64,000 nucleotides of DNA from CAVRIA01 sp963721115. Lineage in GTDB: Bacteria > Desulfobacterota > Binatia > HRBIN30 > CADEER01. Positions 36,542 to 44,357 of the stretch are shown piece by piece. A model generated the notes under the pieces. It made no database searches, was not told the DNA's origin, and saw only the letters and a program-made list of their open reading frames with translations. The DNA is taken from contig CAVRIA010000010.1 of assembly GCA_963721115.1 (NCBI GenBank), positions 248,001-312,000 on the forward strand, read 5' to 3'. The first letter of the stretch is position 1. Each line of letters opens with the position of its first letter. Position numbers and translations under genes: made by a program.

Positions 36542-37467
36542 GCGATCTCGAGCTCTCCGTCGTCGTGCCGGTCTACGACAGCGCGTCCACACTGGAGGAG
36601 CTCGTCGACCGCCTGATCCGCGTCCTCGAGGAGCAGTCGCTCTCCTTCGAGCTCATCCTGGTCGACGACGGCTCGGCCGACGCCAGCCTCGAGATCCTGC
36701 GGCGCCGCGCCGCGGCCGACGGGCGGGTACGGGCGATCGCGCTGACGCGCAACTTCGGCGGCCAGGCGGCGCGCTGCGCCGGCTTCGACCTGGTGCGCGG
36801 CCGGCGCGCCGTGTGCCTCGACGCCGACCTCGAGAACCTGCCGGAGGACATCCCGGCCCTGCTCGCCGCTCTCGACCGCGGAGCCGATCTCGCCTGCGGC
36901 GTGCGCGAAGGGCGCAGCGGGCCCGCCTGGCGGCGCGCCGCGTCGTCGGTCCTCAACGCGTACGTCCGCCGCCGCCTCGGGACGTCGGTGCGCGACCTCG
37001 CCTGCGGCATGCGCGCCATGGACTCGCGCGTCATCCGCAACCTCGCGGCGGCGGGCGAGGCGCGGCGTTTCCTCACCCCGCTGCTGCTCTCGCGCGCCAA
37101 ACACGTCGTCGAGGTGCCCATCCGCTACCAGGCGTCGGAGCGCGGCGGCGGGTACTCGCCGCTGACGCTGCTGGCGCTGGCCGTGGATCTCTACCTGCTG
37201 ACCGCGCGCCGCCCGTTCGTCGTCACCGGCCTGGCGGCGGCGGCGAGCGCGGCGGCGGGCGGCATCACCCTTCTCGTCGCTCTCGTCCGGTGCTCGCGCT
37301 GGGCCGCCGCGATCGGACTGCTCCTCGCCGTCGGCGGCTGTCTGGGATCGATGCTCAGCCTGGTGGGCGAGTATGCCCAGCGCCTCTACGAGCTCGAGCG
37401 CGGCGCGCCCTACTACGAGATCGCCGCGGACGAACCCGGCGCGGGCGAGCGGCGCCAGCGGGGCTGA
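36538..37467 (+). CDS. GT2 family polyprenyl-phosphate glycosyltransferase with C-terminal helices
   Basis: 309 residues from GTG 36538, overlapping the MBL gene stop by GTGA. LSVVVPVYDSASTLEELVDRL, LILVDDGSADASLEIL, TRNFGGQAARCAGFDLV and VCLDADLENLPEDIP (DxD) identify an ArnC/GtrB-like transferase. Two hydrophobic helix regions near 220-280 anchor it in the inner membrane. GtrB-type enzymes make undecaprenyl-phosphate sugars that are flipped and used by polytopic GT-C proteins, of which this window has several. Last gene of this plus-strand run; it converges on the hydroxylase gene 17 bases later. Confidence 0.9.
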   Translation: MSDLELSVVVPVYDSASTLEELVDRLIRVLEEQSLSFELILVDDGSADASLEILRRRAAADGRVRAIALTRNFGGQAARCAGFDLVRGRRAVCLDADLENLPEDIPALLAALDRGADLACGVREGRSGPAWRRAASSVLNAYVRRRLGTSVRDLACGMRAMDSRVIRNLAAAGEARRFLTPLLLSRAKHVVEVPIRYQASERGGGYSPLTLLALAVDLYLLTARRPFVVTGLAAAASAAAGGITLLVALVRCSRWAAAIGLLLAVGGCLGSMLSLVGEYAQRLYELERGAPYYEIAADEPGAGERRQRG

Positions 37468-37483
37468 AGATCCGCGCGTCCTC

Positions 37484-38314
37484 TCAGCGCTCGCGGATCA
37501 TCTCGCCGATCGGGATGCCGAAGCGCCGCTGCGCCGCCAGCAGCAGGCGGAATCCCATGCCGATGCCGCGGTGCGTGACCGTGGTGAGCGGAGCGGGCGT
37601 TCGCTTGAGGCGTGGGTAGCGGGTCGCCAGCGCCTTGGTGACCATCGCGGCGAGCGCCTTGGCGGCGATGGCGTAGCGGTCTCGCATGTGCTCGTCGCGC
37701 ATCACGTCGACGATCAGCGCGATGCGCGGCCGGTCGGTGTCGTTCCAGGCGTAGTGGCGATGCGCGTTGCAGAAGGAGAGCACCCTGCCCTCCTCCCAGC
37801 CGCGCACCTCGCGGCCGACGCGCAGGCCGACCTCGGGCAGCTTGCCGGGAATGGTGATGCCGAGGTGGCTGCGGATGATGGCGCTGGTGTCGCCGAAATG
37901 GGCCTTCAGCCGCGTGTGCGGCAGCAGCACGCCCACCTGCACGAGCGACATGCCGGGGATCGTCCGCACGATCTCGTCGAGGCGCGGCAACCTCTCGCAG
38001 CTGCGGTGGTAGCGCAGGAAGTACGAGTACAGGTTGACCGTCCGCCACCCCTCCTCCCGGTAGGCGTAGGGCGTGTAGTTGGCGGCGAAGTCGCCGGGGT
38101 GCGCGGCGTAGAACGACTCGATCTCCTCCTTGATGACGGAGAAGTTGTCCTCCAGGATCCGGGTGGCGGGAAGATCACTCGGGTCGTAGAACGTCGGCAG
38201 GCGCCCCTTGTACCAGTCGCCGTGCACGTAGAAGAAGATCGGCTCTCGCCCCCCGACCGCCGTGCTGTTCTCCGTCCACGGCGCCGGCACGGCCGTGCTG
38301 CCCGACCGCGTCAT
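37484..38314 (-). CDS. Aspartyl/asparaginyl beta-hydroxylase family oxygenase, second copy
   Basis: 276 residues from ATG 38314, overlapping the stop of a DegT remnant as ATGA. Motifs: LKAHFGDTSAIIRSHLGI (first iron His and Arg/His strand), WEEGRVLSFCNAHRHYAWN (second His) and TDRPRIALIVDVMRDEH (2-oxoglutarate Arg). Same family as 19769-20569 but only moderately similar, so an old duplication or separate import. The C terminus (GIGMGFRLLLAAQRRFG) may be amphipathic. Both copies sit beside DegT sequences, hinting at a shared pathway. Confidence 0.85.
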   Translation of the reverse strand: MTRSGSTAVPAPWTENSTAVGGREPIFFYVHGDWYKGRLPTFYDPSDLPATRILEDNFSVIKEEIESFYAAHPGDFAANYTPYAYREEGWRTVNLYSYFLRYHRSCERLPRLDEIVRTIPGMSLVQVGVLLPHTRLKAHFGDTSAIIRSHLGITIPGKLPEVGLRVGREVRGWEEGRVLSFCNAHRHYAWNDTDRPRIALIVDVMRDEHMRDRYAIAAKALAAMVTKALATRYPRLKRTPAPLTTVTHRGIGMGFRLLLAAQRRFGIPIGEMIRER

Positions 38315-38580
38315 GTCCGGTAGAACGCCGCGATCCGCGCCAGGGCCTCGAGGACGTCCTCGTGGTCCTCGTCGCTCATGCCGGTGGTGATGTTCTTCGA
38401 CGCGTAGAAGCTGAACGCCGCGGCGGCGCCGAGCGATCCGACGGGACGACCGCGATACGTCGCCCCCAGGGCATGCGCGGCGTCCTCGATGAGCGGCACG
38501 CCGCTCGCCTCGGCGATCGCCGTCAGGTCGTCCATCCGACACGGCCAGCCGGCGAGCGCCGGGAGGCGCGGCTCCCAAGC
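38311..38580 (-). pseudogene. Remnant of a DegT-family aminotransferase
   Basis: AGWPCRMDDLTAIAEASG, VPLIEDAAHALGATYRG and AAFSFYASKNITTG are the central PLP blocks, including the Lys after SFYAS. Right after KNITTG the sequence jumps to MSDEDHEDVLEALARIA, which looks like the C-terminal helix of the same family. The expected N-terminal 100-120 residues and the 150 or so between Lys and the last helix are missing. A deletion has joined the ends in frame. The open frame runs on upstream without family similarity. The intact relative is at 25611-26735. Confidence 0.8.
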
Positions 38581-38764
38581 GGGACTCGGGCTCTTCACCA
38601 GACCAGCCGGCACGGCCATCAGCGCTCCTTCGCCTCCCCTCTCGACGTGAACGGAGGTGTCATCTTCGTACAGAGCGCGGCAAGTCTCAAGCCGTTCGTT
38701 CGAGCCACCCCCTGCCCGCTTGAACTCCCTTCGCAATAATCGTGCTTTTCGAGGCGAAGGCCGG

Positions 38765-38770
38765 TATAGT
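38765..38770 (+). promoter_or_regulatory. -10 element TATAGT placed for a leaderless mRNA
   Basis: TATAGT ends only 6 bases before ATG 38777, so transcription would begin at or next to the A of the start codon. No ribosome site is visible. The -35 is weak (GTGCTT at 17-base spacing). Confidence 0.5.
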
Positions 38771-38776
38771 CTGCCG

Positions 38777-39745
38777 ATGGTCGGGGCCCGACCGTTTCCG
38801 CGCAAGATCAACGTAGAGCTGACCAACCACTGCAATCAGCGCTGCCCGCTCTGCCCGCGTCAGGGGTTCACGCGCCCCCTCGGCTTCATGGACCCTGCCC
38901 TGTTCGAACGGATCGCCCGCGAGTGCGCCGGCCGCGACACCAAGCTCTGGCTCCACTTCCTGGGAGAGCCGCTGCTGCACCGGGAGACGCCGCGGCTGAT
39001 CGCGTTGGCGAAGGCGGCCGGCGTCCGCGAGGTCGGCCTGTCGACCAACGCCGTCTCGCTGCACGGGCCGCTCGCCGAGGCCATCCTCGCCTCCGGACTC
39101 GATCGGCTCGAGTGCTCGATGGACGCCCTCGACCGCGACGGCTACGTCGCGATGCGCGGCCGGAACCACTTCGCCCGCGTCGGGCGCAACCTGCGCGCCT
39201 TCCTCCAGCGCAAGCGCGAGATCGGACTGGATCGGCTCGTGACCTCGATCCAGTTCATGCGCACCGCCGCGATCGACGCTTCGCTGCGCGAGATCGTCGA
39301 GGCGTGGCGGCCGTTTCTCGGGCCGCGCGACTTCGTCATGACCATCCGCCCGGCGTCGTTCGGCGGCGCCGTCGACACCGGCACCGACCCGCCGGCGGAG
39401 GACGGCGCAACCCGCCCACCTTGCCCGTGGCTGTTCGACTCTCTGATGATCCTGCAGGACGGCACGGTCACCATGTGCGGGGCGGACTGGGACGCATCGG
39501 CCCCGCTTGGCAACGTCGCCCACTCCTCCATCGAAGAGGTATGGAAGGGCCGCGAGGCCGAGCGGCGCCGCGCGGCACACCTGGCCGGCCGCTTCGCCGA
39601 GGTGGGACCGTGCGGGGGCTGCGAGGACTGGCGGCTGGCGGACGGAGGCGGATACGCGAACGCACTGCGCGAAATCGACCAACGGGCGGCACCGAGGCGG
39701 GAGCCCGGCGCGATCCCCGCCGCCCTGGAGCCGCATCGCTCGTGA
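38777..39745 (+). CDS. Radical SAM/SPASM-like protein
   Basis: 322 residues. C19-x3-C23-x2-C26 (NHCNQRCPLCPR) is the SAM cluster site; LHFLGEPLLH, GLSTNAVSL and LECSMDALDRDGYVAMRG continue the core. The C-terminal part has CPWLFDSLMILQDGTVTMCG and GPCGGCEDW, a short SPASM/twitch auxiliary cluster region. Similar proteins modify peptides or small molecules. The start ATG has no ribosome site but a TATAGT box 6 bases before it. The LamG-like gene follows by 15 bases, so the two are probably co-transcribed; the LamG protein may be target or merely neighbour. Confidence 0.88.
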   Translation: MVGARPFPRKINVELTNHCNQRCPLCPRQGFTRPLGFMDPALFERIARECAGRDTKLWLHFLGEPLLHRETPRLIALAKAAGVREVGLSTNAVSLHGPLAEAILASGLDRLECSMDALDRDGYVAMRGRNHFARVGRNLRAFLQRKREIGLDRLVTSIQFMRTAAIDASLREIVEAWRPFLGPRDFVMTIRPASFGGAVDTGTDPPAEDGATRPPCPWLFDSLMILQDGTVTMCGADWDASAPLGNVAHSSIEEVWKGREAERRRAAHLAGRFAEVGPCGGCEDWRLADGGGYANALREIDQRAAPRREPGAIPAALEPHRS

Positions 39746-39760
39746 GGAAGGAAGAAGACG

Positions 39761-40720
39761 ATGAGCAAGACCGAGATCTCCATCGCCCTCGCCGCGGTCG
39801 TCGCGGGAGCGGCGCTTCTACTGTACATGCGGGAGTCCTCGCCCCCCCTCGCCGGGAGCGCCGCGCCGGGACGCCGTGCGGACGCGACCTCCGACAACGG
39901 GCGCCGCGGCGACCGGCTCGACGGCGAGCGGCCGGGCGGTGAGGCATCGGCCGCGGGCGGCGGCGGCTTCGCGCAGGGACCGGCCGGGCGCCGCGGCGGC
40001 AGTCGCGCCGAGAGGCGTATCGACCTGCCGCCGCGGGTGGCCGGCGGCTCCCGCTCGCCGGCGAAGCAGCGCGCCAAGGTGGGCGTGCCGGCCGCCGCCG
40101 ACCGGGCCGACGCGTTGCCGGCGCGGGCCCCGGGAGCGCAGGGCCTGGGGGCGGCAGACGCGATCGACGGCGGAGTGGCGGAGGACCCGAGCGTGACCTA
40201 CGACGGCGGCGACGAGACGGTCTTCGCCACGCACGAGTTCGTCGACGCCGCCGACGACGTCCCGGTCAGCGGGCAGGCCGGCAGCGTCTCCTTCTGGGTC
40301 GATCCGCAGTGGAAGGGACGCAGCGTGGACGACGCCAACCTGGTCGACGTCGGCAACGGCGCCCTGCGGGTCACCAAGAACGTCGACTTCCTGCGCTTCG
40401 AGTTCACCGACACGAACGGCCAGCAGGGCGCGATCGGGGCCCCGATCCCGCGCTGGCGGGCGGGTCAGGACCACCTGGTGACGGTGACGTGGAACGGATC
40501 CCAGAAGCAGCTGTACATCGACGGCAAGATGGTCAGCCAGGGGGCGGAGTCGACCGCCATCAACCTGCCGGACACGACGACGCTGCGCGTCGGATCTGCC
40601 TTCGCCGGGCAACGCCCGGTCGCGTCGGCCTCGATCAGCGGCCTGCAGCTGCTCACCCGCCCGCTCTCCCAACCCGAGATCACCGACATCTTCACGTCGA
40701 AACAGCAGCAGAAGCAGTGA
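39761..40720 (+). CDS. Membrane-anchored LamG/ConA-like domain protein
   Basis: 319 residues from ATG 39761 after GGAAGG. One N-terminal helix (ISIALAAVVAGAALLLY) is followed by about 120 residues of Gly/Arg/Ala-rich disordered linker. A concanavalin-like beta-sandwich then covers residues about 145-315 (GSVSFWVDPQWKGR, LLVTVTWNGSQKQLYIDGK-like blocks: HLVTVTWNGSQKQLYIDG and LRVGSAFAG). Such domains bind glycans or proteins outside the cell. The tail is QQQKQ. Linked to the radical SAM gene. Exact ligand unknown. Confidence 0.8.
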   Translation: MSKTEISIALAAVVAGAALLLYMRESSPPLAGSAAPGRRADATSDNGRRGDRLDGERPGGEASAAGGGGFAQGPAGRRGGSRAERRIDLPPRVAGGSRSPAKQRAKVGVPAAADRADALPARAPGAQGLGAADAIDGGVAEDPSVTYDGGDETVFATHEFVDAADDVPVSGQAGSVSFWVDPQWKGRSVDDANLVDVGNGALRVTKNVDFLRFEFTDTNGQQGAIGAPIPRWRAGQDHLVTVTWNGSQKQLYIDGKMVSQGAESTAINLPDTTTLRVGSAFAGQRPVASASISGLQLLTRPLSQPEITDIFTSKQQQKQ

Positions 40721-40823
40721 GTGAGTCGGTGAGCCGGTGCGCCGGTAGGCCAGTATCGGAATCCACCCCGATCACTGGCTCACCCGCTCACCGGCTCACT
40801 GGCGCACTGGCTCACCGGCTCAC
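40721..40823. repeat. Palindrome of GGTGAGCC/GGCTCACC words between convergent genes
   Basis: Left arm 40721-40759 is built of GTGAG, CCGGTG and GGCCAGT words; right arm 40773-40823 repeats CACTGGCTCAC and CACCGGCTCAC. The arms are mutually complementary over most of their length. It could form a bidirectional terminator hairpin. Confidence 0.75.
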
Positions 40824-40824
40824 C

Positions 40825-42290
40825 CTACGGATACAAACTGAGGAAGTGCCACACCCGCCGCACGCGCTGGTTCGAGGTGTCGCACAGCCACATTGAGCCG
40901 TCCTTGTCGAAGACGATGCTCGAGGGGCGCTTCAGCAGGCAGTTGCGCGCATCGCCGCCGTCGCCGTCGAAGCCGGGATCGCCGGTGCCGACCACGGTGC
41001 TGACGACGCCGTTGCCGTCGATGCGCCGGATGACGTTGTTGCCCGTGTCGGCGATGTAGGCGTCGCCGTTCGGAGCGAAGTGGATGTCGTAGGGGGTGTC
41101 GAGCTGTGCCGCCGTCGCCGGGCCGCCGTCGCCGCTGTAGCCGCGCGAGCCGGTGCCCGCCCAGGTGCTGATGATGCCGTTCTGGTCGATGCGGCGGATG
41201 ACGTGGTTCCGCGTCTCGCAGACGTACAGCGCCCCGTCCGGCCCGATCTTCAGCCGCGACGGACCCGCCATCTTCGCCTCGGTCGCCGGCCCTCCGTCTC
41301 CCGAGTAGCCCTGCACGCCGGTGCCGGCGATGGTCTGGATGATGCCGGCGGCGTTCACGTAGCGGACGACGTGGAAATCGACGTCGCTGACATAGAAGCC
41401 GCCGTCGTTGGTGGGAAGCACGCCGAACGGCGTCCCCATCTCGGCCTGCAGGGCCGGGCCGCCGTCGCCGGAATAGCCGTAGTCGACGGTGCCGGCGACC
41501 GTGTACACGCGGCCCTCCGTATTGAGGAGGAACACGACCGGGACGTGGTCCCCGGCGACGTAGAGCTGTCCCTGGTCGTCGTACTCGATGTCGCTCGGGT
41601 GGTGCAGGGGTGTCTCGATCCCCAGGGCGCCGTCGGTGGGGAAGTCCTCGAAGCCGACGCCCATGATGGTCTCGATCGTGCCGTCGTCGTCGATGCGGCG
41701 GATGCGCAGGTTGTTCCAGTCGATGATCACCGGCCTCCCCTGGGGATCGAAGAGCATGTCGATCGGGAAGTAGAAGGACGTCTGCAGAGCCGGATGGCCG
41801 TCGCCGTCGAAGATCGACATGCCGGTGCCGGCGACGGTGCAGATCACGCCCGGCTCCTCGCACGATTGCGTCGGCGTCTCGGTCGGCGGCGGCGTCGGGG
41901 TGGACGTCGGCGTCGACCGTTGGCGATGCGGTGGGAGTCTCGGTCGCCGTCGCGCTCGGCGTGGCGGTCGCCGTCGGCGTACCGGTCGGGGTCGGGGTGG
42001 GAGTGGCGGTCGGCGTACCGCTCGCCGTCGCCGTGCTCGTCGGCGTCGCGCTGGAAGTCGGCGTCGCCGTGGCGGTGGACGTCGCCGTCGCGATGCGCGT
42101 CTGGGTGGCGCTCGGCGTCGCGGTGAGCGAAGCGGTCGCGGTGGGCGTCGGCGCGGGATCACCGCCGTCGTCACCGCAGCCGCTCGCCAGCACCAGGACC
42201 AGCACCAACAGCGAGAGACCGACGCCGGCGCGCGATCTCAGGCTGCGCGGGACGCCCCGAGAGACGCGTCCCGAGGTCGCGTTCCAGCGC
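40825..42290 (-). CDS. NHL-repeat beta-propeller lipoprotein (one frameshift)
   Basis: The lipobox LVLVLASGC lies near the start, followed by a long Thr/Ala/Pro/Ser linker with TPTPTP-type repeats. The frame changes at about 41918, inside the linker. The main body has about six NHL-type blades, each with a GT-G-GYSGDGGPA motif and a strand such as LYVCETRNHVIRRID or AYIADTGNNVIRRID. No ATG is found before the lipobox in this frame; the start lies between about 42250 and 42312, perhaps behind another frame error. The protein is anchored to a membrane and exposed, probably binding other proteins or surface polymers. It follows the P460/propeller gene closely. Confidence 0.78.
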
Positions 42291-42318
42291 GAGAGCTGTG
42301 CGATCGACCCACCCTCCG

Positions 42319-44283
42319 TCAGTTGTTCGGCGCGCCCTCGAGGATCCAGTCCCGGATCAGGCCCATCTGCATCTCGCTGAGCGGCGGGAAGGTGTTCGGC
42401 ATCTGCACGCCCATGCGCGGGCTGGGACCGATCTTCTCGACGATGTAGCTGTGGTCGGGGTCGCCGGGCACGATCGGACAGACGCCGAGGCTCGTCGCCT
42501 CGTCGCCCGGGGCGAACATGCCCGCGTAGGTGGTCTGGTCGAAGTTCGAGGAGACGAAGGGGCCGGCGTGGCACGACGCGTTGAGGCAATGAGCTTCGGT
42601 CAGCAGCGGAACGATCTGGCCCGAGTAGCTCACCGCGCCCGCGCCGGTCGTGCCGGCCGTGGGGCACCGCGTGGTGATCGTCGACGGGATCGTGCCCTGT
42701 TTGCCGCCGTAGGCGAGGACGCCGCGGGTCGGGGGGTCGCTCAGGTCGCCGCCGACGGCCCAGACGCCGTCGTCCGGGTCGACCCAGGTGGCATGGTAGT
42801 CGACGATCGTGTTGAGGCCGGGCTCGCGGATCTGCCAGTTGCCGGCGGCGCGGATGGCCACGGAGCGCTGCAGGCCGACGGCGACGCCGCGCCCGTCGGG
42901 TGGAATGAACACGCCGTTCAGCTGCTGGGCGTGCGGCGGCGTGCGGTCCTGGAAGGCGCCACCGTCGCTCTCCAGCAGCGAGCCGTCGAGGAAGCCGCCG
43001 CTGGCGACGACGATCGAGTCGTTGCCGTGCACGGTGAACAGAGGTCCCGCCCTGCCGGAGTCCACCTTCGACCAACTCACGCCGTCGTAGTGCAGGATGA
43101 CGCCGAGGTCCTCGGCCGAGCCGACCGCCCACACGTCGCCGGCGCCGCGCCCCCAGACCTTGTTGAGGACCGGCAGGCCCTGCGGGTAGACGCTGCTCAG
43201 GTCCTGCACCGTCCACATCTGGCCGTCGAAGTGCCACACGACGCCCTCGCCCGTGTCGAGGTCGCCGCCGACCGCCCACAGGTCGCTGGCGCCGGTTCCC
43301 CAGATGCCGAAGAGGGTCTCGGTGCCGGGCGTCTGGTGGCGGGTGAACGTCTTGGTGGCGAGGTCGTACTGGAGGATCAGCCCGCCCGCGCCGGCCATGT
43401 AGAACGAGCCGTCGATCGGCGTGACGCTGATCCACCACAGGTCGCCGCTGGCGCCGGTCAGCAGGCGCTCCCACTTCTGTCCGTCGTAGTGCAGGACGTA
43501 CGGACCCAGCCCGTCGCCCTTGTCGCCCGGGTCGGCGCCGACGGCGTAGACGTCGGTGGCCGAGGTGCCGGCGACGGACAGCAGAGCGCCGGGCAGGTTC
43601 TCGAGCACGGTGGAGAGGGTGCCGCGCGGCGGCACATCCTCGTCCTGCGTGCACATGTAGTCGCGCGCCAGGCACTCGGGCGCGCGGTGGCAGGCGATGC
43701 AGGTCGACTTGTCATCGTACTTGACGCTGCGGTCCGGCTCCACCCACTGCCAGTGCCAGTCGCCGTCCTCCGGATCGAAGCCCGGCGCCTCCTTGCGCAT
43801 GGCGCGCCAGCGCACCAGCTCGTTGTCGTTGGAGCAGTCGACGCCGTCGTACTCCTCCTTGACCAGGATGCTGCCCACCGGCAGCGGGTTGGCCTCGTCG
43901 AGGTAGGCCTGGGCGGCGACGTCATTGGCCAGAACGCGGATCATGGCCACGTGGGAGCTGCTGTTACGGCAGTCGCGCACCTCGGTGTAGGTGTCGCGGT
44001 AGTCGGAGGGGAAGATCGGCTCGATCGGGCAGCCGTTCAGGGCCGCGTTCACTCCGGCGACCAGCTCGTTGATGCCGACCATCCCGTCGCCGTCGGTGTC
44101 GAACACCGGGCACTGATCGATGCCCGTGTTGCCGAGCGCGATGTTGACGCCGCGGATCAGCTCGTTGACGGCCACCATGCCGTCGCCGTCGCAGTCGCCG
44201 ACGCACGCGGCATGCGCCGCCGCGGCGCCGAGCACGACCCCCAGCGCGGCGCCGAGCGCCGCGATCCGTATCGCCCGCATCAT
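42319..44283 (-). CDS. Secreted dockerin-like / cytochrome P460-like / c-heme / beta-propeller fusion
   Basis: 654 residues with a signal peptide. Residues about 27-88 hold two EF-hand-like calcium loops (GDCDGDGMVAVNELIRGVNI, DTDGDGMVGINELVAGVN), a dockerin-like pair. Residues about 90-205 resemble cytochrome P460 (PLPVGSILVKEEYDG, DWHWQWVEPD) with one CIACH heme-c site. A propeller of repeated strands follows (DVYAVGADPG, DLWAVGGDLD, DVWAVGSAED). The C-terminus (HCLNASCHAGPF) resembles planctomycete-type cytochrome C domains with a C-x4-C-H. Such P460 enzymes oxidise hydroxylamine or small nitrogen compounds, but activity of this fusion is unknown. Exported, periplasmic or surface. Confidence 0.75.
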   Translation of the reverse strand: MMRAIRIAALGAALGVVLGAAAAHAACVGDCDGDGMVAVNELIRGVNIALGNTGIDQCPVFDTDGDGMVGINELVAGVNAALNGCPIEPIFPSDYRDTYTEVRDCRNSSSHVAMIRVLANDVAAQAYLDEANPLPVGSILVKEEYDGVDCSNDNELVRWRAMRKEAPGFDPEDGDWHWQWVEPDRSVKYDDKSTCIACHRAPECLARDYMCTQDEDVPPRGTLSTVLENLPGALLSVAGTSATDVYAVGADPGDKGDGLGPYVLHYDGQKWERLLTGASGDLWWISVTPIDGSFYMAGAGGLILQYDLATKTFTRHQTPGTETLFGIWGTGASDLWAVGGDLDTGEGVVWHFDGQMWTVQDLSSVYPQGLPVLNKVWGRGAGDVWAVGSAEDLGVILHYDGVSWSKVDSGRAGPLFTVHGNDSIVVASGGFLDGSLLESDGGAFQDRTPPHAQQLNGVFIPPDGRGVAVGLQRSVAIRAAGNWQIREPGLNTIVDYHATWVDPDDGVWAVGGDLSDPPTRGVLAYGGKQGTIPSTITTRCPTAGTTGAGAVSYSGQIVPLLTEAHCLNASCHAGPFVSSNFDQTTYAGMFAPGDEATSLGVCPIVPGDPDHSYIVEKIGPSPRMGVQMPNTFPPLSEMQMGLIRDWILEGAPNN

Positions 44284-44357
44284 CAGAACCTCCCGGTCAC
44301 GCTACGCGGGCCGGGAACATGAGTCGACTCGCCGCGTCTCTCCCATCCCGGCCCCTC

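Noticed and set aside
42298..44322. 674-codon plus-strand open frame
   Set aside because: Antisense of the P460/propeller gene, which has a signal peptide and heme motifs.
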